Assembly: GCA_016271365.2 (NCBI GenBank)
Contig: JADMNL010000022.1
Location: 224,602,501-224,666,500, forward strand
Source: Neoceratodus forsteri
Lineage: Eukaryota; Chordata; Ceratodontiformes; Ceratodontidae
Direction: 5' to 3'
Length of the DNA: 64,000 bases
Position 1 is the stretch's first letter; each line of letters begins with the position of its first letter. Positions 1 through 10,422 of the stretch are shown here, one piece after another. The notes under the pieces are model-generated. The model was not told where the DNA came from and made no database searches. It was given only the letters and a program-made list of their open reading frames with translations. Position numbers and translations under genes: made by a program.

Positions 1-118
1 TGTGGGTGGGTATGGGTGCTTGATGAACTGGGGGTATGGGATGGATTTTTTACTAGTACGAGAGAAGTAGGGTGGCAACGGTGCTAGTGGGTAGAGGGAT
101 GCTGCTTCAGGTCCAGCA

Positions 119-149
<31 letters not shown>

Positions 150-1085
150 ATGATGACATACTGCCTTGGCCCACTTGTGAAGTCTGCGACAGGTCCAATT
201 CTCCCACAACCTTGACTCCAGGGGAAAAAATACATTTTTACCTGGAGTCAGGGATAGGCCAGATGTGACAAAAGTGTTTTTTAGCTTTAATAAAAGCCCC
301 AAAACTCACCACAGAGCATATAAACACTTAAGATCTTTTGGAGGCCTAGTGGCCCCAGAACCCAAGTCTTCATGTGTCCCAGTTGAGCCTCCCAGAAATT
401 TGGTAGCCTTATATGTACTTCTTGTATGCGTGGGTACCCATACATATAAAAAGGGTAGGAAGGGGCTGCAAACTAGTAGGTGCTCCAGAGCCTGACCTTT
501 CCCTGGAGCCCAGAATTCCTCTCAAGGGGCCTGATTGATATGAAACATCCACCACTTTCTAGAACCCTATCATGCAATGCAGGGGAAAGCTATACCCAAC
601 ACCATTATAGAGTATTACAGTTTCACCATTTGAAACATCATAGGGTCCTATAAATTGGTGGTGGCGGCCTTCTATCAATATAGGAAATAATGAGACATGC
701 ATTTCTTTGCACTGCTGCCAGCTACCTTACAGTTTAATGACTCTTTAAAAAGGGCTTTATGAAAGGCTTTCCTACTATGAGGTCACGTTATACCATATCC
801 TTTAAAGTGTACCCATCAACGGACATGCTGTCAAAGGGCAAAGGTCTGTTTAGCCCAATGCAGCAACTTGTTGATCTCACCTTGGCTGTAATCTGCTCAA
901 TCTGTTACTTTGCATTGCTGATTTAACACAAAAGTGTTTTAAAGGAATAATCTTTTAAATGTTTAAATGCATCCAGTATCTAATTAATCTTTTTAAGTAC
1001 CTTGATGACATACTGTCTGTACCAATGAAGGCAGGCTGCCTATGTAAGATTTTGTATTGATAATAGCTGCAAGGAGCATTATGCA
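1..1085. other. non-coding flank of the V gene
   Basis: No open frame here resembles a known protein. The stretch is ordinary AT-rich spacer with one dinucleotide microsatellite. It lies downstream of the minus-strand V segment, on the side to which a joining segment would be recombined. I looked for a J-type motif (FGxG beside a recombination signal) and saw none. Confidence 0.6.
121..149. repeat. (TG)n microsatellite
   Basis: An uninterrupted GT/TG dinucleotide run of about 29 bases. On the minus strand it is read as a His-Thr repeat in a short spurious frame, so it is not evidence for coding. Confidence 0.95.
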
Positions 1086-1124
1086 GGTTTCTGCACTAGT
1101 AGAAACATCTGTTTCCTCACTGTG
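1086..1124 (-). promoter_or_regulatory. 23-bp-spacer recombination signal sequence
   Basis: Read on the minus strand, the V exon ends directly at a perfect heptamer CACAGTG (1118-1124). A spacer of exactly 23 bases (1095-1117) follows, then the nonamer-like GCAGAAACC (1086-1094). The nonamer matches the consensus ACAAAAACC at 7 of 9 positions, including the AAACC core. A 23-bp spacer is the type found 3' of TCR V segments. It makes this a germline, unrearranged V segment that RAG proteins could cut at the heptamer border. Confidence 0.93.
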
Positions 1125-1596
1125 GGGCTCAATACACAGTAATACACAGCAGAGTCAGACAGTTCCACATCAGAAAGCTGAAAAAGAAAACTTGTGCTGG
1201 TCTTATTCAGCAAAGCAGACGCTCTTCCTTTGAAATGTTCTGGATAATCCTTGGTATCTGTATTATCACGAAGGATGTATCTCAGAGGCTGAAGATGATT
1301 TTGAACATACAGGAACATTATCGGAGGGTATGTTGTTTCGTAAATACATTTCAGAGTAAACTGGGATCCTTCCAGAACTGAAATAGATGCCGGTTGGTTC
1401 ACACTGTCACCACAACAATATTCTACTAAAAGAGTGAAAAACAAAACAATTACAATTCTGTTTCATTTACATCTAGAACACAGAAAGGGCAAGGTCTGAA
1501 ATAAAAGTTATAAAATGCAGTGATCTGCAATGTTGTATATCCTATACCTTTATAAAAGAAGAAAATGGAAAGAATGAAAACAAACAGCGGATTCAT
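1125..1596 (-). CDS. T-cell receptor alpha/delta-type variable (V) segment, germline
   Basis: The gene encodes the variable domain of a T-cell receptor chain, which binds antigen or MHC at the T-cell surface after joining to a (D)J segment. Leader exon 1548-1596: ATG at 1594-1596 and 16 codons of mostly hydrophobic signal peptide, ending in a split codon at a GTATAG donor. A 122-bp intron ends in a pyrimidine-rich AG acceptor at 1426-1427. The V exon is 1125-1425, open throughout. It shows Ig-V landmarks: FTLKC (first Cys), a YVQ stretch in FR2, an N-glycosylation site NKT, and SDSAVYYC, with the second Cys codon at 1136-1138; the exon then ends at the recombination heptamer. The SDSAVYYC pattern and 23-bp signal fit TRAV/TRDV. 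Oddity: the usual FR2 Trp before YVQ is Leu. Assignment to alpha or delta is family-level inference. Confidence 0.9.
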
Positions 1597-1665
1597 TTTT
1601 GTTAAAATATGTAAGGAGGTAAGACAATATTCAGCAAGTAGTGTACTGGAGCATTTGTGTAAATC

Positions 1666-1680
1666 CTTTTATAAAATGGT
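1666..1680 (-). promoter_or_regulatory. TATA-like element upstream of V leader
   Basis: On the minus strand the sequence ATTTTATAAAAGG lies about 70-85 bases upstream of the leader ATG. That spacing would give a 5' UTR of roughly 40-50 bases, typical for V genes. No perfect octamer (ATTTGCAT) was seen nearby. The promoter role is inferred from position and motif only. Confidence 0.5.
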
Positions 1681-1701
1681 CTTTTAGGGAGGGGGAGAAA
1701 C

Positions 1702-1744
1702 CTCATTTACATTTTGTACTTATCAGGCGACTGATGTAAATGAG
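1702..1744. repeat. perfect 11-bp inverted repeat upstream of the V promoter
   Basis: The arm CTCATTTACAT (1702-1712) is exactly complementary to ATGTAAATGAG (1734-1744), with 21 bases between. It sits about 105-150 bases upstream of the V leader ATG, just beyond the TATA-like box. It could be a paired factor-binding site or chance. Confidence 0.6.
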
Positions 1745-2551
1745 TGAGGTGTGTCAACACCTAAAACATTAAAATATGACTTCCTGTAGTGGTTTCCTTT
1801 GTGTTTCTGTAAAGTGTGGGTTTGTGCATGTACATAAAGTATCAGCAATTACTGGTTCAGACTAAATATTGAGGTACATTAAAATTTAAATAAATACAAT
1901 ATAGTGATTTTTTTCAAGAAAATTAATCAATAGAATTTAGGAGTTTTATTTAAATGGGAAGCTGAATGAAGATGCATATAGGTGACTTTGGTTATACTGC
2001 CCTTGTGATTAAAAACAATATTCGATGTGAGTATAGCAACTATGGAATATTTTTATTTCACAAGTAACTTTTAATTTTGTATGTGAAACATAGAAGCATA
2101 GACTGTGTTGGCAGAATATAGATTAGTGTTCTTCCTGTCTGCCAATTTCCCTGCCTAGCTTTATGCTTGGCCGAATATTTGGCAGAAATTATAGATCCCA
2201 TGGACCTAGTTGCTCATTGTAACCATCTTCTATAGATATTTCTTCCCCTCCTTTGCCTATTGGTCACAGTATTCTCGAATCCCTTATATCTTGACTTGAA
2301 TCATCTCTCTGGGCAGTTTTTTCCCCATTTGTCCACCACTCAGTCCTTGAAAAATAACTTTCTCATGTCAATGCTGAATCTATCCCTTTCCCTCCACCAG
2401 CCTCTGTCCCCTCTATTCACTGTGCCTTTGTTCCTCCTAAACAAATCCTGACAGTTTACATTGTTTACTCCTTGTGGGAACTTGTACTTCTCAATCATAT
2501 CCCTTCTTTCTGATCTGTCCTCCGGTGACTGTAACTTATGGTGTGCTAAAT
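1745..2551. other. non-coding spacer between V gene and DIRS element
   Basis: AT-rich sequence with only short, unrelated open frames. No recognisable exon, RNA gene or repeat family was seen. It ends at the trinucleotide GTT that abuts the DIRS left terminus. Confidence 0.5.
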
Positions 2552-3315
2552 GTTCTCACCCCAGGAATGCTCCAAAATTCCTAACTCTTATGCAGTATGC
2601 CTTTAAACTGGATCTACCCAGAGATGGAATGTTATGCCAGTGATGGAATACCATTGGCACGTGCCACTTTTTTTTTGGGTGCTTTTTCTCCCCCAGGTCC
2701 TCTGCTAGTTTTTGCCTCTGATGCCCCCCCATGCTCCGAGCACTGGGTATCAGACCCATTCCCCTTTAACCCCCATGACTTACCATTCATGGCAGGGGGT
2801 GGGGAGACCTCTCAACCGACTAGACCAGATACAGTTTTTTGGGAAAGCATCTACCCGGGTGGTGCTGTTGGGGGACAATCGTCATCCTTCTGTGGCAGAG
2901 TATCCCTAGTTTTCCTGTTTTTTCTCTTCCTTCTGGGAATGGAGCATGCAATGATTCCAGCGGTGGCAGCGCAAATGCTCCCATATGTGCTCCTCCAGGC
3001 ATCTACTCCATCCCCCTGCCCACATCTTCAGTGTCAGAAAGCTACCCCCCAACCTCCTCTGGGGGGCAAGCATTCTCCAACTGCTGGCATCCCCCTTCCC
3101 CGGAGAAGGAGAGCAGTCCTTGAGACACTCAATCCTTCTCCACCCCTGCCAACCCCCCGGCAGCACATGCTCATTCCCAAACACAGGTTGCCAATATGGC
3201 ACGAGGTGTGGCATTCAGTGCCTCAACTCTCAGTGGCACTGGGCTGACCTGGCACGTGCCACTTATCAAATGCTACCTCTATCAATTCCCTACATTCTAA
3301 CCTCTCAGATTTCAC
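2552..3315. repeat. DIRS left inverted terminal repeat (interrupted)
   Basis: The reverse complement of 2552-2669 matches 19588-19700, for example the shared GCATACTGCATAAGAGTTA core. The reverse complement of 3265-3315 matches 19537-19585, as in the shared AAATCTGAGAGGTT. The two halves are separated by a 580-bp insertion, so the original repeat was about 170-190 bp. Confidence 0.85.
2670..3249 (-). mobile_element. SINE-like retroposon with poly(A) tail and 15-bp target-site duplication
   Basis: The insert is flanked by identical 15-bp direct repeats TGGCACGTGCCACTT (2655-2669 and 3250-3264). Removing one copy and the insert restores the DIRS terminal repeat. Read on the minus strand it ends in a run of A, which marks target-primed retroposition. 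Its first ~50 bases resemble the head of another copy at 58270-58655, sharing GAGGCACTG and CCACAC. A 216-codon open frame crosses it (2597-3247) but resembles no protein. The family could not be named. Confidence 0.75.
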
Positions 3316-3753
3316 TCCCCGCCTGTCAAGACTAGATCCTCAGAGATCCTGTCCTCAACATCTCACTGTGAAGACTTATAAAATATATGTATTCCTTACC
3401 TTTTTCATTTGCTGCCCTTATCTTTTGTTTTTAGCTTAACCGCTAGGTTATTTTTGTTAAAACTGGTGCTTTTCTCGGTTTCTCCTGGTTTGGTGTAACC
3501 GGAGGGGAACTGGGAATTTTTTAGTTTACAGCGGGATTTTGTGAAAGAAACTCCTTTATTTTAGCATAAATTGTTTAAATAAATTTATTTTGTGTAACCG
3601 CTAATACCTGTTACTGAACCGATAACCCCGGTTTCTTTTTGTATCGATTCTCGGTTCCGATCAGTTCCCCGATAGATTCCTGAACTGACTGCAACCGCAA
3701 ACTATTGTTTAAAACCCTTTTGCAGTTTGTATTTTTCTGCCAAATTGGGCAAT

Positions 3754-4459
3754 ATGTCAGAAAAACCTAAGAGGAAAACCAGTGAACCCGGTTCTAAAAA
3801 TTGTACTGAGTGTGGAGAAGTACTGTATTTGCCAAGGCAGATAAATACACTTCTTGTGTGGCCTGTCTTGGCTATGATCATTTGAAGTCTGATCATGACA
3901 TTTGCAAGACCCTTCCTGAAAAAAACCTTGAAAAACATTTGAAAGAGGATCCAAAAGAAGTTGTCTTCACCTAAGGGTCCCTTGGGCTCTGACCAGCCAA
4001 CACCCTCCATGCCTGTGGATGAAACCTCAGAGACCACTACCTGTACCCCTGATACGGGTACTAAGGTCCTTGGAAAAAGGCCAGCTGAACCAGTTCTCCA
4101 GTTCCATTAAAGAAAACTAAAAAACTAGATGCATAGAACCCCCTGCTGGAAAACGTCTGGGGACTTGTGTGGTGACTGAAAATATGCCTTCTCCACAAGA
4201 GATTGCACAGGCATTTAAAGTCTTGCAGGTTTTACAGGGGAGGCTGCCTGCTGAACAACAGCCAGTAGTTCAGACCCCTACTAAATCTACTCAATCTTCC
4301 TTCCATGATGATAGGAAGGAGTATGGGGAGTTTGAGGAAGAAGATGAAGGGGAGCCTATAGAGCCTGAAGTCTCCCCGGAACAGGAGTTTGGTTCACCAC
4401 CGAGGGCCTCAGAGGATTATTCCTATTGTAACCCCCCACTGGCCACTTGTTTAACTAGT
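3754..4459 (+). pseudogene. DIRS gag-like ORF, N-terminal part
   Basis: Starts at ATG 3754 (MSEKPKRK) and, after one frameshift near 3835, shows a cysteine/histidine-rich segment with CTECGE and later SCVACLGYDH then HDIC. This arrangement is typical of the DIRS nucleocapsid-like protein, which packages element RNA. A further open part at 4169-4459 is acidic (runs of E and D) and ends where an unrelated insertion begins. The reading continues at 10423 and 14799. Frameshifts and insertions make it non-functional. Confidence 0.75.
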
Positions 4460-4941
4460 AAGCACACCTCCCTCACCATTTCTGTCTAGGGGAAAAGAGA
4501 GGGGCTGAGATACAAAGCATAATAACAGTGTGTACAAGACACAAACAGACCTTTACCAAACCTAGGTCCTGAGGAGAGAACTTTTATTAAGGGTTATGCT
4601 AGATTTGCACTTCTGGAGGGGTGCCCAGTAAATCCACACAGGAAGTAGTAACTAGATTGTCCATACTAGGTTGGGATTCTAGAGTGTGGCTTTATTCCAA
4701 AACAGTTGGTACACAAAAGCAAAGATGGACACCCCCAAGGGTTTACACTTCATGGCACAAGGCAGATGCAGAACACAACACTGGTACACTGACAGAAACT
4801 CTAACTTCCCACATATCATAGGATCTGAACTCTTTTCAGTAGTAAGCCTGAGCTAAAAAACACATCTAGTGGCAAAGTTCACCATGGAGCACACACATTC
4901 TTTTTCTAGTGCCACTGGTCATGACTTCAAACATGTTCCTA

Positions 4942-6540
4942 CAGTGGCGTGAAAAAGTATTTGCCCCCTTCCTGATTTTCTCTATTATTGCATATTTGTC
5001 ACACTGGATGTTTTCAGGTCTTTAGACAAAATATAATATTAGATAAAGAGAACCTGAGTGAACAAATAACACTTTTCTTTTTTACTTATTTCATTTATTT
5101 AATGAAAAAAGTTAACCAACACCAACTGGCACTGTGTGAAAAGTAATTGCCCCTAGTTAAATCAACCCAATTAAAGGGATAATTAGAGTCAGCTGATTGA
5201 ACACAGCCAGGCTTGATTACAGCCAGCCTGCTCAATATAAACCTCACTTATTTTGGCCCTTACCATCAGAGTCACGTTGACAGCACAAAGATTCAACAAG
5301 CACATTATGCCATGATCAAAGGAAGTTCCTGAAAGGATCAGAAAAAAATTTGTTGCCCTCTATCAGTCTGGAAAGGGTTACAAAGATATTTCTAAGGCTC
5401 TGGGACTCCATCGAACCACAGTGAGAGCCATAATCTCCAAATGGAGAACACTTGGAACAGTAGTGAACCTTCCAGGAGTGGGCGGCCTGCCAAAATTACT
5501 CCAAGGGCACAGTGTAAAATCATCCAAGAAGTCTCAAAGGATCCTAAAACAACATCCAAAGAACTGCAGGCTACTCTTGCCTCAGCTAAGGTCAGTGTTC
5601 ATGACTCCACAATCAGAAAGAGACTGGGCAAAATGGGCTTCATGTGAGAGTAGCAAGGCGAAACCACTGCTAACCAAGAAGAACATAAATGCTCGTCTCT
5701 CATTTGCCAAGAAGCACCTGGATGATCCACAAGCCTTTTGGGAAAATGTTCTATGGACAGATGAGTCCAAAGTGGAACTTTTGGACAACATGGATCCCAT
5801 AATGTCTCACAGAAGCAAACACAGCATTCCACAGTAAGAACGCCATACCAACAGTCAAACATGGTGGTGGTAGTGTGATGGTGTGGGATGTTTTGCTGCC
5901 TAAGGACCTGATGACTTGCCATAATTAAAAGGAACCATGAATTCTGCTCTGTACCAGAAAATTCTTAAGGAGAATGTCCAGTCATCCTTCCGTCAGCTGA
6001 AGCTGAAGCGAGTTGGGTCATGCAGCAAGACAATGATCCAAAACACAAAAGCAAGTCCACATCAGAATGGCTAAAAAGAAGTAAAATTAAAGTTTTGGAG
6101 TGGTCTAGTCAAAGTCCAGACTGAAACCTAATAGAGATGCTGTGGCAGGACCTGAAACGAGCAGTTCATGCTTGAAAACCTACCAAATGTTACTGAATTA
6201 AAGCAGTTCTATGAGGAAGAGTGGGTTAAAATTCCTCCACAACGATGTGAAAGACTGATATTGAATTATAGGAAGTGTTTGGTTGCAGTCATTGCAGCTA
6301 AATGTGGCATAACCAGTTATTAAGTGAAAGGCAATTACTTTTCACACAGTGCCAGTTGGTGTTGGTTAACTTTTTTTCATTAAATAAGTGAAATTAAAAA
6401 AAAAAACAAGTGTTATTTGTTCACTCAGGTTCCCTTTATCTAATATTACATTTTCTCTAAAGACCTGAAAACATCCAGTGTGACAAATATGCAATAATAG
6501 AGAAAATCAGGAAGGGGGCAAATACTTTTTCATGCCACTG
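4942..6540 (+). mobile_element. Tc1/mariner-family DNA transposon
   Basis: Bounded by TA dinucleotides (4940-4941, 6541-6542), the target duplicated by this superfamily. Long terminal inverted repeats begin CAGTGGCGTGAAAAAGTAT on the left and mirror it on the right. Each end also holds an inner copy of a related motif (GTGTGAAAAGTAATTGCCCC), giving the IR/DR layout of two transposase sites per end. Total length is about 1.6 kb, normal for Tc1-like elements. It sits inside the unclassified insertion and is therefore younger than it. Confidence 0.95.
5312..6323 (+). pseudogene. decayed Tc1-type transposase
   Basis: The transposase would bind the terminal repeats and cut and paste the element. 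From ATG 5312 the frames give a paired helix-turn-helix region (ALGLHRTTVRAII), then a second DNA-binding part, then the DDE catalytic core beginning WTDESKVEL near 5755, which holds the first catalytic Asp. A glycine-rich GGGSVMVW-like segment follows near 5867. The end CGITSY lies at 6321-6323. At least three frameshifts and several stops divide it (between 5470 and 5650, near 5835 and near 5925), so no active enzyme is encoded. Confidence 0.9.
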
Positions 6541-6542
6541 TA

Positions 6543-7036
6543 TATAGTGGCGGAGCTGGGGGGGCTGGGATGGTGGTCACCCCCCCAGCTGCCCCAATGT
6601 GAGTAGTGGTGCCTCACCACCATTTTTATTCACTGTTTAGTGCCCATTCTCGAGCCTGAGGCTGACTGAATGGCCCCCTCCGGCTCCCAAATGCTTCCAA
6701 ACCTGGCTCCTCCACTGTTCCTATATGACATCGGCTTTAAAGTAGGCAATGTGGCATCAGGCCACGACGGAGCACACTGGTGCTCAAAACTAGGACAACC
6801 CACACCAGGGGGTAACTTTACTCTTCAGGCCTTGGCCATATACTCTGAATAAATAGGCGCCCTTACAGAACCTGAAGTGCTGAACTGGTCACTCCAGATG
6901 TGCGATTGCCCACCTTTTGATTCCTCATCCATACCCATCCATTCTTTCAGAATTACACCTCAACAGATAATGAACCATAGCACTATGCTTCTTGGAATGC
7001 TTGGCACATTCAGAATTAGAGACACTACATAGGAGT
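6543..7036. other. unassigned remainder of the gag insertion, middle part
   Basis: A G/C-rich patch with alternating runs of G and C (6550-6600), then ordinary sequence. No protein similarity was recognised. By position it belongs to the host element into which both Tc1 and L2 inserted. Confidence 0.4.
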
Positions 7037-7595
7037 GTAAAGGTAAAGTAAGTAAAGGTAAGTAAAATTTATTTTTTAAGCGCTTTTCAAAAATCCAAAG
7101 CGCTGTACAAATGAACAACATTTAAAATAACAAACATACTGAACAATAACAACAATAAAATCATTCTCCAAATGCTTTCAAAAACAAAAAAGTTTTGAGC
7201 TCTGATTCAAAACTCTTGACGGTCAGGCAGCCTCGTATCCGACGTGGTAAAGAATTCCACAGAGCGGGGGCAGTGTAAGAAAATGCACATGCCCCAGATG
7301 TCTTTAAATGAACCCTGGGAATCTCTAGCAATCCCTCATCGGCAGATCAGAGTGAGTGAGAGGGACAGTAGGGAGTAAGGAGATCTTGTAGATACCACAG
7401 TCTCTGTTTGTCTAGGACTTTGTAGGTCAGTAACCCGACCTTGAAGGTGATCTGCCACTGAACTGGCAGCCAGTGCCAGGCGTAATATGACTACTTCTAG
7501 ATGTCCCAGTCATAGGCCTGGCTGCTGCATTCTGCACCAGCTGCAAGTGTCAGATATCAACCCCCGGTAGCCCTAGGTACAGGGCATTGCAGTAA

Positions 7596-8579
7596 TCAAG
7601 GCGAGTGGTCACAAAGGCATGAACCAAGATAGGAAGACCAGCCAGAGGAACCAGGTGTTTCACCCCGGGTGATATTCCTAAGATAGTAAAAGGAAGATTT
7701 GACAACAGCCGACACCTGAGATTTTAGGGTCAGGCCATCATTTATAATAATGCCCAGATTACATACCTGGTCAGAGGTTGGGAGCTGGACACCATCAAGC
7801 CATATGCCCGATAGAGCCCCAGCCCTACAACCCACCTCAAGGTGACCTGGGTCCACAGCCAACACCTCAGTCTTATCCGGGTTTAACCTCAGCCAGCTGG
7901 CACTCATCCAATCTTTGATTTCGGATAGACAGCTATTAAATATAGAGATTGCATCTTCCTGTCAGGGACTAAAGGACAGATATAGCTGGGTATCATCTGC
8001 ATAGCAATGAAAACCGAGACTGTATCACCTAATAATGTCTCCCAATGGCAGCATATAAACAGCGAACAACATGGGTGCTAAAATGGAGCCCTGCGGCACC
8101 CCACAGGACAGGGAGATGGCATCAGAGGAATAAATTCCAGTGACAACCCTCTGCCTCCGACCCATGAGGAAGGATCAAAACCAATGCAGAACTGTACCAG
8201 ACAGTCCACAATAAAGCCACAGGCACTCCAAAAGCACACCATGGTCCACAGTATCAAATGCTGCGGAGAGATCAAGAAGGACTAGAATAGTACGAGCCTT
8301 TCAATCTCTCGCAATCAGGAGATCATTTAAAACCCAGACAAGGGCGGTCTCAGTGCTATGTCTTTTTCTAAACCTCAATTGAAGAGTATCATAGACATTG
8401 TGATTTATAAGATGGTCATCCAGTTGTAGCACAACCACCTTTTCAATAAACTTACCCACAAAGGGCAGGTTAGAGACAGATCTGTAGTTAGCTAAACAGT
8501 CTGGATTCAATGAAGGCTTTTTAAGGAGTGGTCGAATGACCACCTCCTTTAGGGGATCAGGAAAGGCCCCCTGCTCCAA
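7596..8579 (-). pseudogene. L2 LINE reverse transcriptase remnant
   Basis: Reverse transcriptase that would copy element RNA at the nicked target. From 8579 down: EVVIRPLLKKPSL, NYRSVSNLPFVGKFIEKV and RKRHSTETALVWVLNDLL, which are L2-type blocks. A different frame gives AFDTVDH and a [10 protein letters not shown] block near 8100. The catalytic YADD is intact at 7992-8003. Then NPDKTEVL and a thumb region end near 7596. Frame changes between the blocks show it is inactive despite the intact active site. Confidence 0.88.
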
Positions 8580-8949
8580 AGATTTCCAGATAATTTCATC
8601 AAGGATTGGGCAGATAGTATCTACACAACCTAATAATAGTGGCCCAGATCCAAACTACAGCTTGTTGGTCATACAGTCTGGACAATCCTCGCAATATCCA
8701 TGAACTCCAGCTTACCAAAGTCAGATCAAGTAACATAGGTGTTTTCTTCCTCTCGCCAATCACTGTAAACCTTTAAAGAGGGAGCTGGGCAATGCCCGAC
8801 CTAATGCTGGCAATCTTATCTGTGAAGAACCGAGCAAGCTCATCACACTTTATTTGTGAAAAGTCTCTTCCTGACTGTAGACAGAGTGGATTGCACAGTT
8901 TGTCAACAGTCTGAAAAAGTTGAGCTGGTCGGTTCTGTGCAGTAGCAAT

Positions 8950-9788
8950 CTACATGGACAGGAATTCTGCCTTCTTATGGGTGATTGCTGATTGATAGAT
9001 ACCATAGTGGTCCATCAACCTAAGTCTGCCAGCATTCAGGCCAGATTTCCACCAAGCCCTCTCTAGCCTTCTCCCCACTCTCCTCAGTTCCTTCAAAGAC
9101 CCATCGAACCATGGAGTCTTTGGGCATTGAGTGAGTGGGCGAACACAGACAGGAGCAACTAAGTCCAGGGCCTCACCCACCACCTTATTATAGGCAAGAA
9201 CGAGATCCCCTGGACCCATGCACTCACCTGAAATACCTGATAGGTCCAGTACTGCTAATAGACCCTCTGGTGTGACTCCCCTTAAAGGGTGATACTGGAC
9301 AAACTCCGTAGAGGCAGGCCTATTAGGGGGTGCCCTGAAGCTGAATCTTATGGTGTGATGATCTGTCCACGCATTCGGTTCCACCCCCAAATGCGTAACC
9401 TCCAAATCCAGTAGAAACACTTGATCCAATGAGTGACCCCCTATATGGGTAGCAGAGGTAACTACCTGTGAAAGGCCCAACATAGTCATAAGTTGGAGGA
9501 GAGTCTTTCCAAAATGCGAGAGTTCATCGTCGACCCAGGCATTGAAGTCACCCAGTATTAACCATCTGCCAGTGCCATGTTGATGACAAAGTCCTCAAAC
9601 TCCTTCAGGAATTCTCCACCATCACCGGGTGGATGGTAGATGAGGAGAATCCTGAACCTTGCACCTGCTCCCAATGTACACTCAAAGGATTGAGTGTCAC
9701 CCATTGGCACATCCACAAGACTCAGATCCATTCTAAAAAAGATGGCTACTCCCCCGCCCCTACAATCCAATCTCGGGGGGTGTATCAC
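8950..9788 (-). pseudogene. L2 LINE endonuclease domain remnant
   Basis: Part of the apurinic-type endonuclease that nicks target DNA for LINE insertion. Visible on the minus strand are CRGGGVAIF and ILLIYHPPGD near the start (9788-9558), a gap with a frameshift, then LSQVVTSATHIGGHSLDQVF and the WTDHHTI stretch, where DHH takes the place of the catalytic SDH. The first conserved Asn and Glu blocks are missing because the copy is 5'-truncated. It reads into a spacer before the reverse transcriptase. Confidence 0.82.
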
Positions 9789-9880
9789 TGAGAACCCAGT
9801 CGGAGCAGCAGAGGCTAGTACAGGACCTGCATTCTCCTCAAGCCGGGTCTCGGTAAAGTTCTGTACAAAGTGTTAATTCA

Positions 9881-10412
9881 CAACGGGGACTCCACTATTG
9901 TCAGCCAGCTTTGGGAAAACTTCTTGAGAACAGTCTCAAAGAGAACTGGGTGCATGGGTCCCTTTTTCAGAGTGAAACCCTAAAGAAAACAAGCAGGTAC
10001 ATCTCTCCTGGGAACTCACGGACAGAATTTAGTCACAGTTTATATACAAAGGCAGCTGTAAATGTCCTGGATCAAATCAGGGGATTGCCCCTGAGATCCA
10101 TTCTGCAGTCCTCCTCATCCCACTGGGGATGAGGACATCAGGAAATCCTGATACTCAGTTTACACCACTTTAATAAGGCAAGATGGTTCTCAGACTAGGG
10201 TGAGAAAAGGCAGGCCCTCCTCAGAGCCCACACAGCCGCTCTTCACTCCTCCAACTGCTCACACTGAGCTCAGAACTAAGACTAACTGAAAATTCTAAAA
10301 CTCCCCACTCACAGCTAGCTATGTGGCTTATGATGCTGTGAGAGTTCTAAATTACATCAGCTTCTGCTCTCAGCTGAACCCAAGTAAGCAGGGAGAGATC
10401 AGATGAAAATCT
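9881..10412. other. unassigned remainder of the gag insertion, right part
   Basis: No coding similarity. On the minus strand the last 250 bases contain a TATTAAA-type motif followed by a C/T-rich stretch, which might be an LTR end. I could not find a matching second copy at the left end (4460-4941). Confidence 0.35.
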
Positions 10413-10422
10413 ATTTAACTAG

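Larger units (their letters stand above)
7037..9880 (-). mobile_element. L2-type LINE, 5'-truncated, minus strand
   Basis: Read on the minus strand: an endonuclease remnant (9788 down to 8950), a reverse transcriptase (8579 to 7596), then a 3' UTR. The tail carries the AAAGCGCTTAAAA-like hairpin motif seen in L2 3' ends and a short TTTAC-type simple repeat at about 7038-7070. The 5' end begins inside the endonuclease, so the copy is truncated at the start. It interrupts the unclassified element in DIRS gag. Confidence 0.88.
4460..10412. mobile_element. unclassified insertion in DIRS gag, carrying Tc1 and L2 copies
   Basis: The ten bases TTTAACTAGT occur at 4450-4459 and again at 10413-10422, and the gag reading resumes after the second copy. 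Subtracting the Tc1 (4942-6540) and L2 (about 7037-9880) insertions leaves roughly 1.5 kb of unassigned sequence (4460-4941, 6541-7036, 9881-10412). It has no protein similarity I can see. It contains reverse-orientation AATAAA/TTATTAA-like motifs, so a minus-strand solo LTR is possible but unproven. The ends show no clear inverted repeats. Confidence 0.5.

Noticed and set aside
84..302. His-Thr repeat protein on the minus strand
   Set aside because: It is only the translation of the (TG)n microsatellite.
2597..3247. 216-codon plus-strand open frame as a host gene
   Set aside because: It lies across a SINE-like insertion and a DIRS terminal repeat, is Pro/Ser-rich with no domain, and reads antisense to the retroposon.
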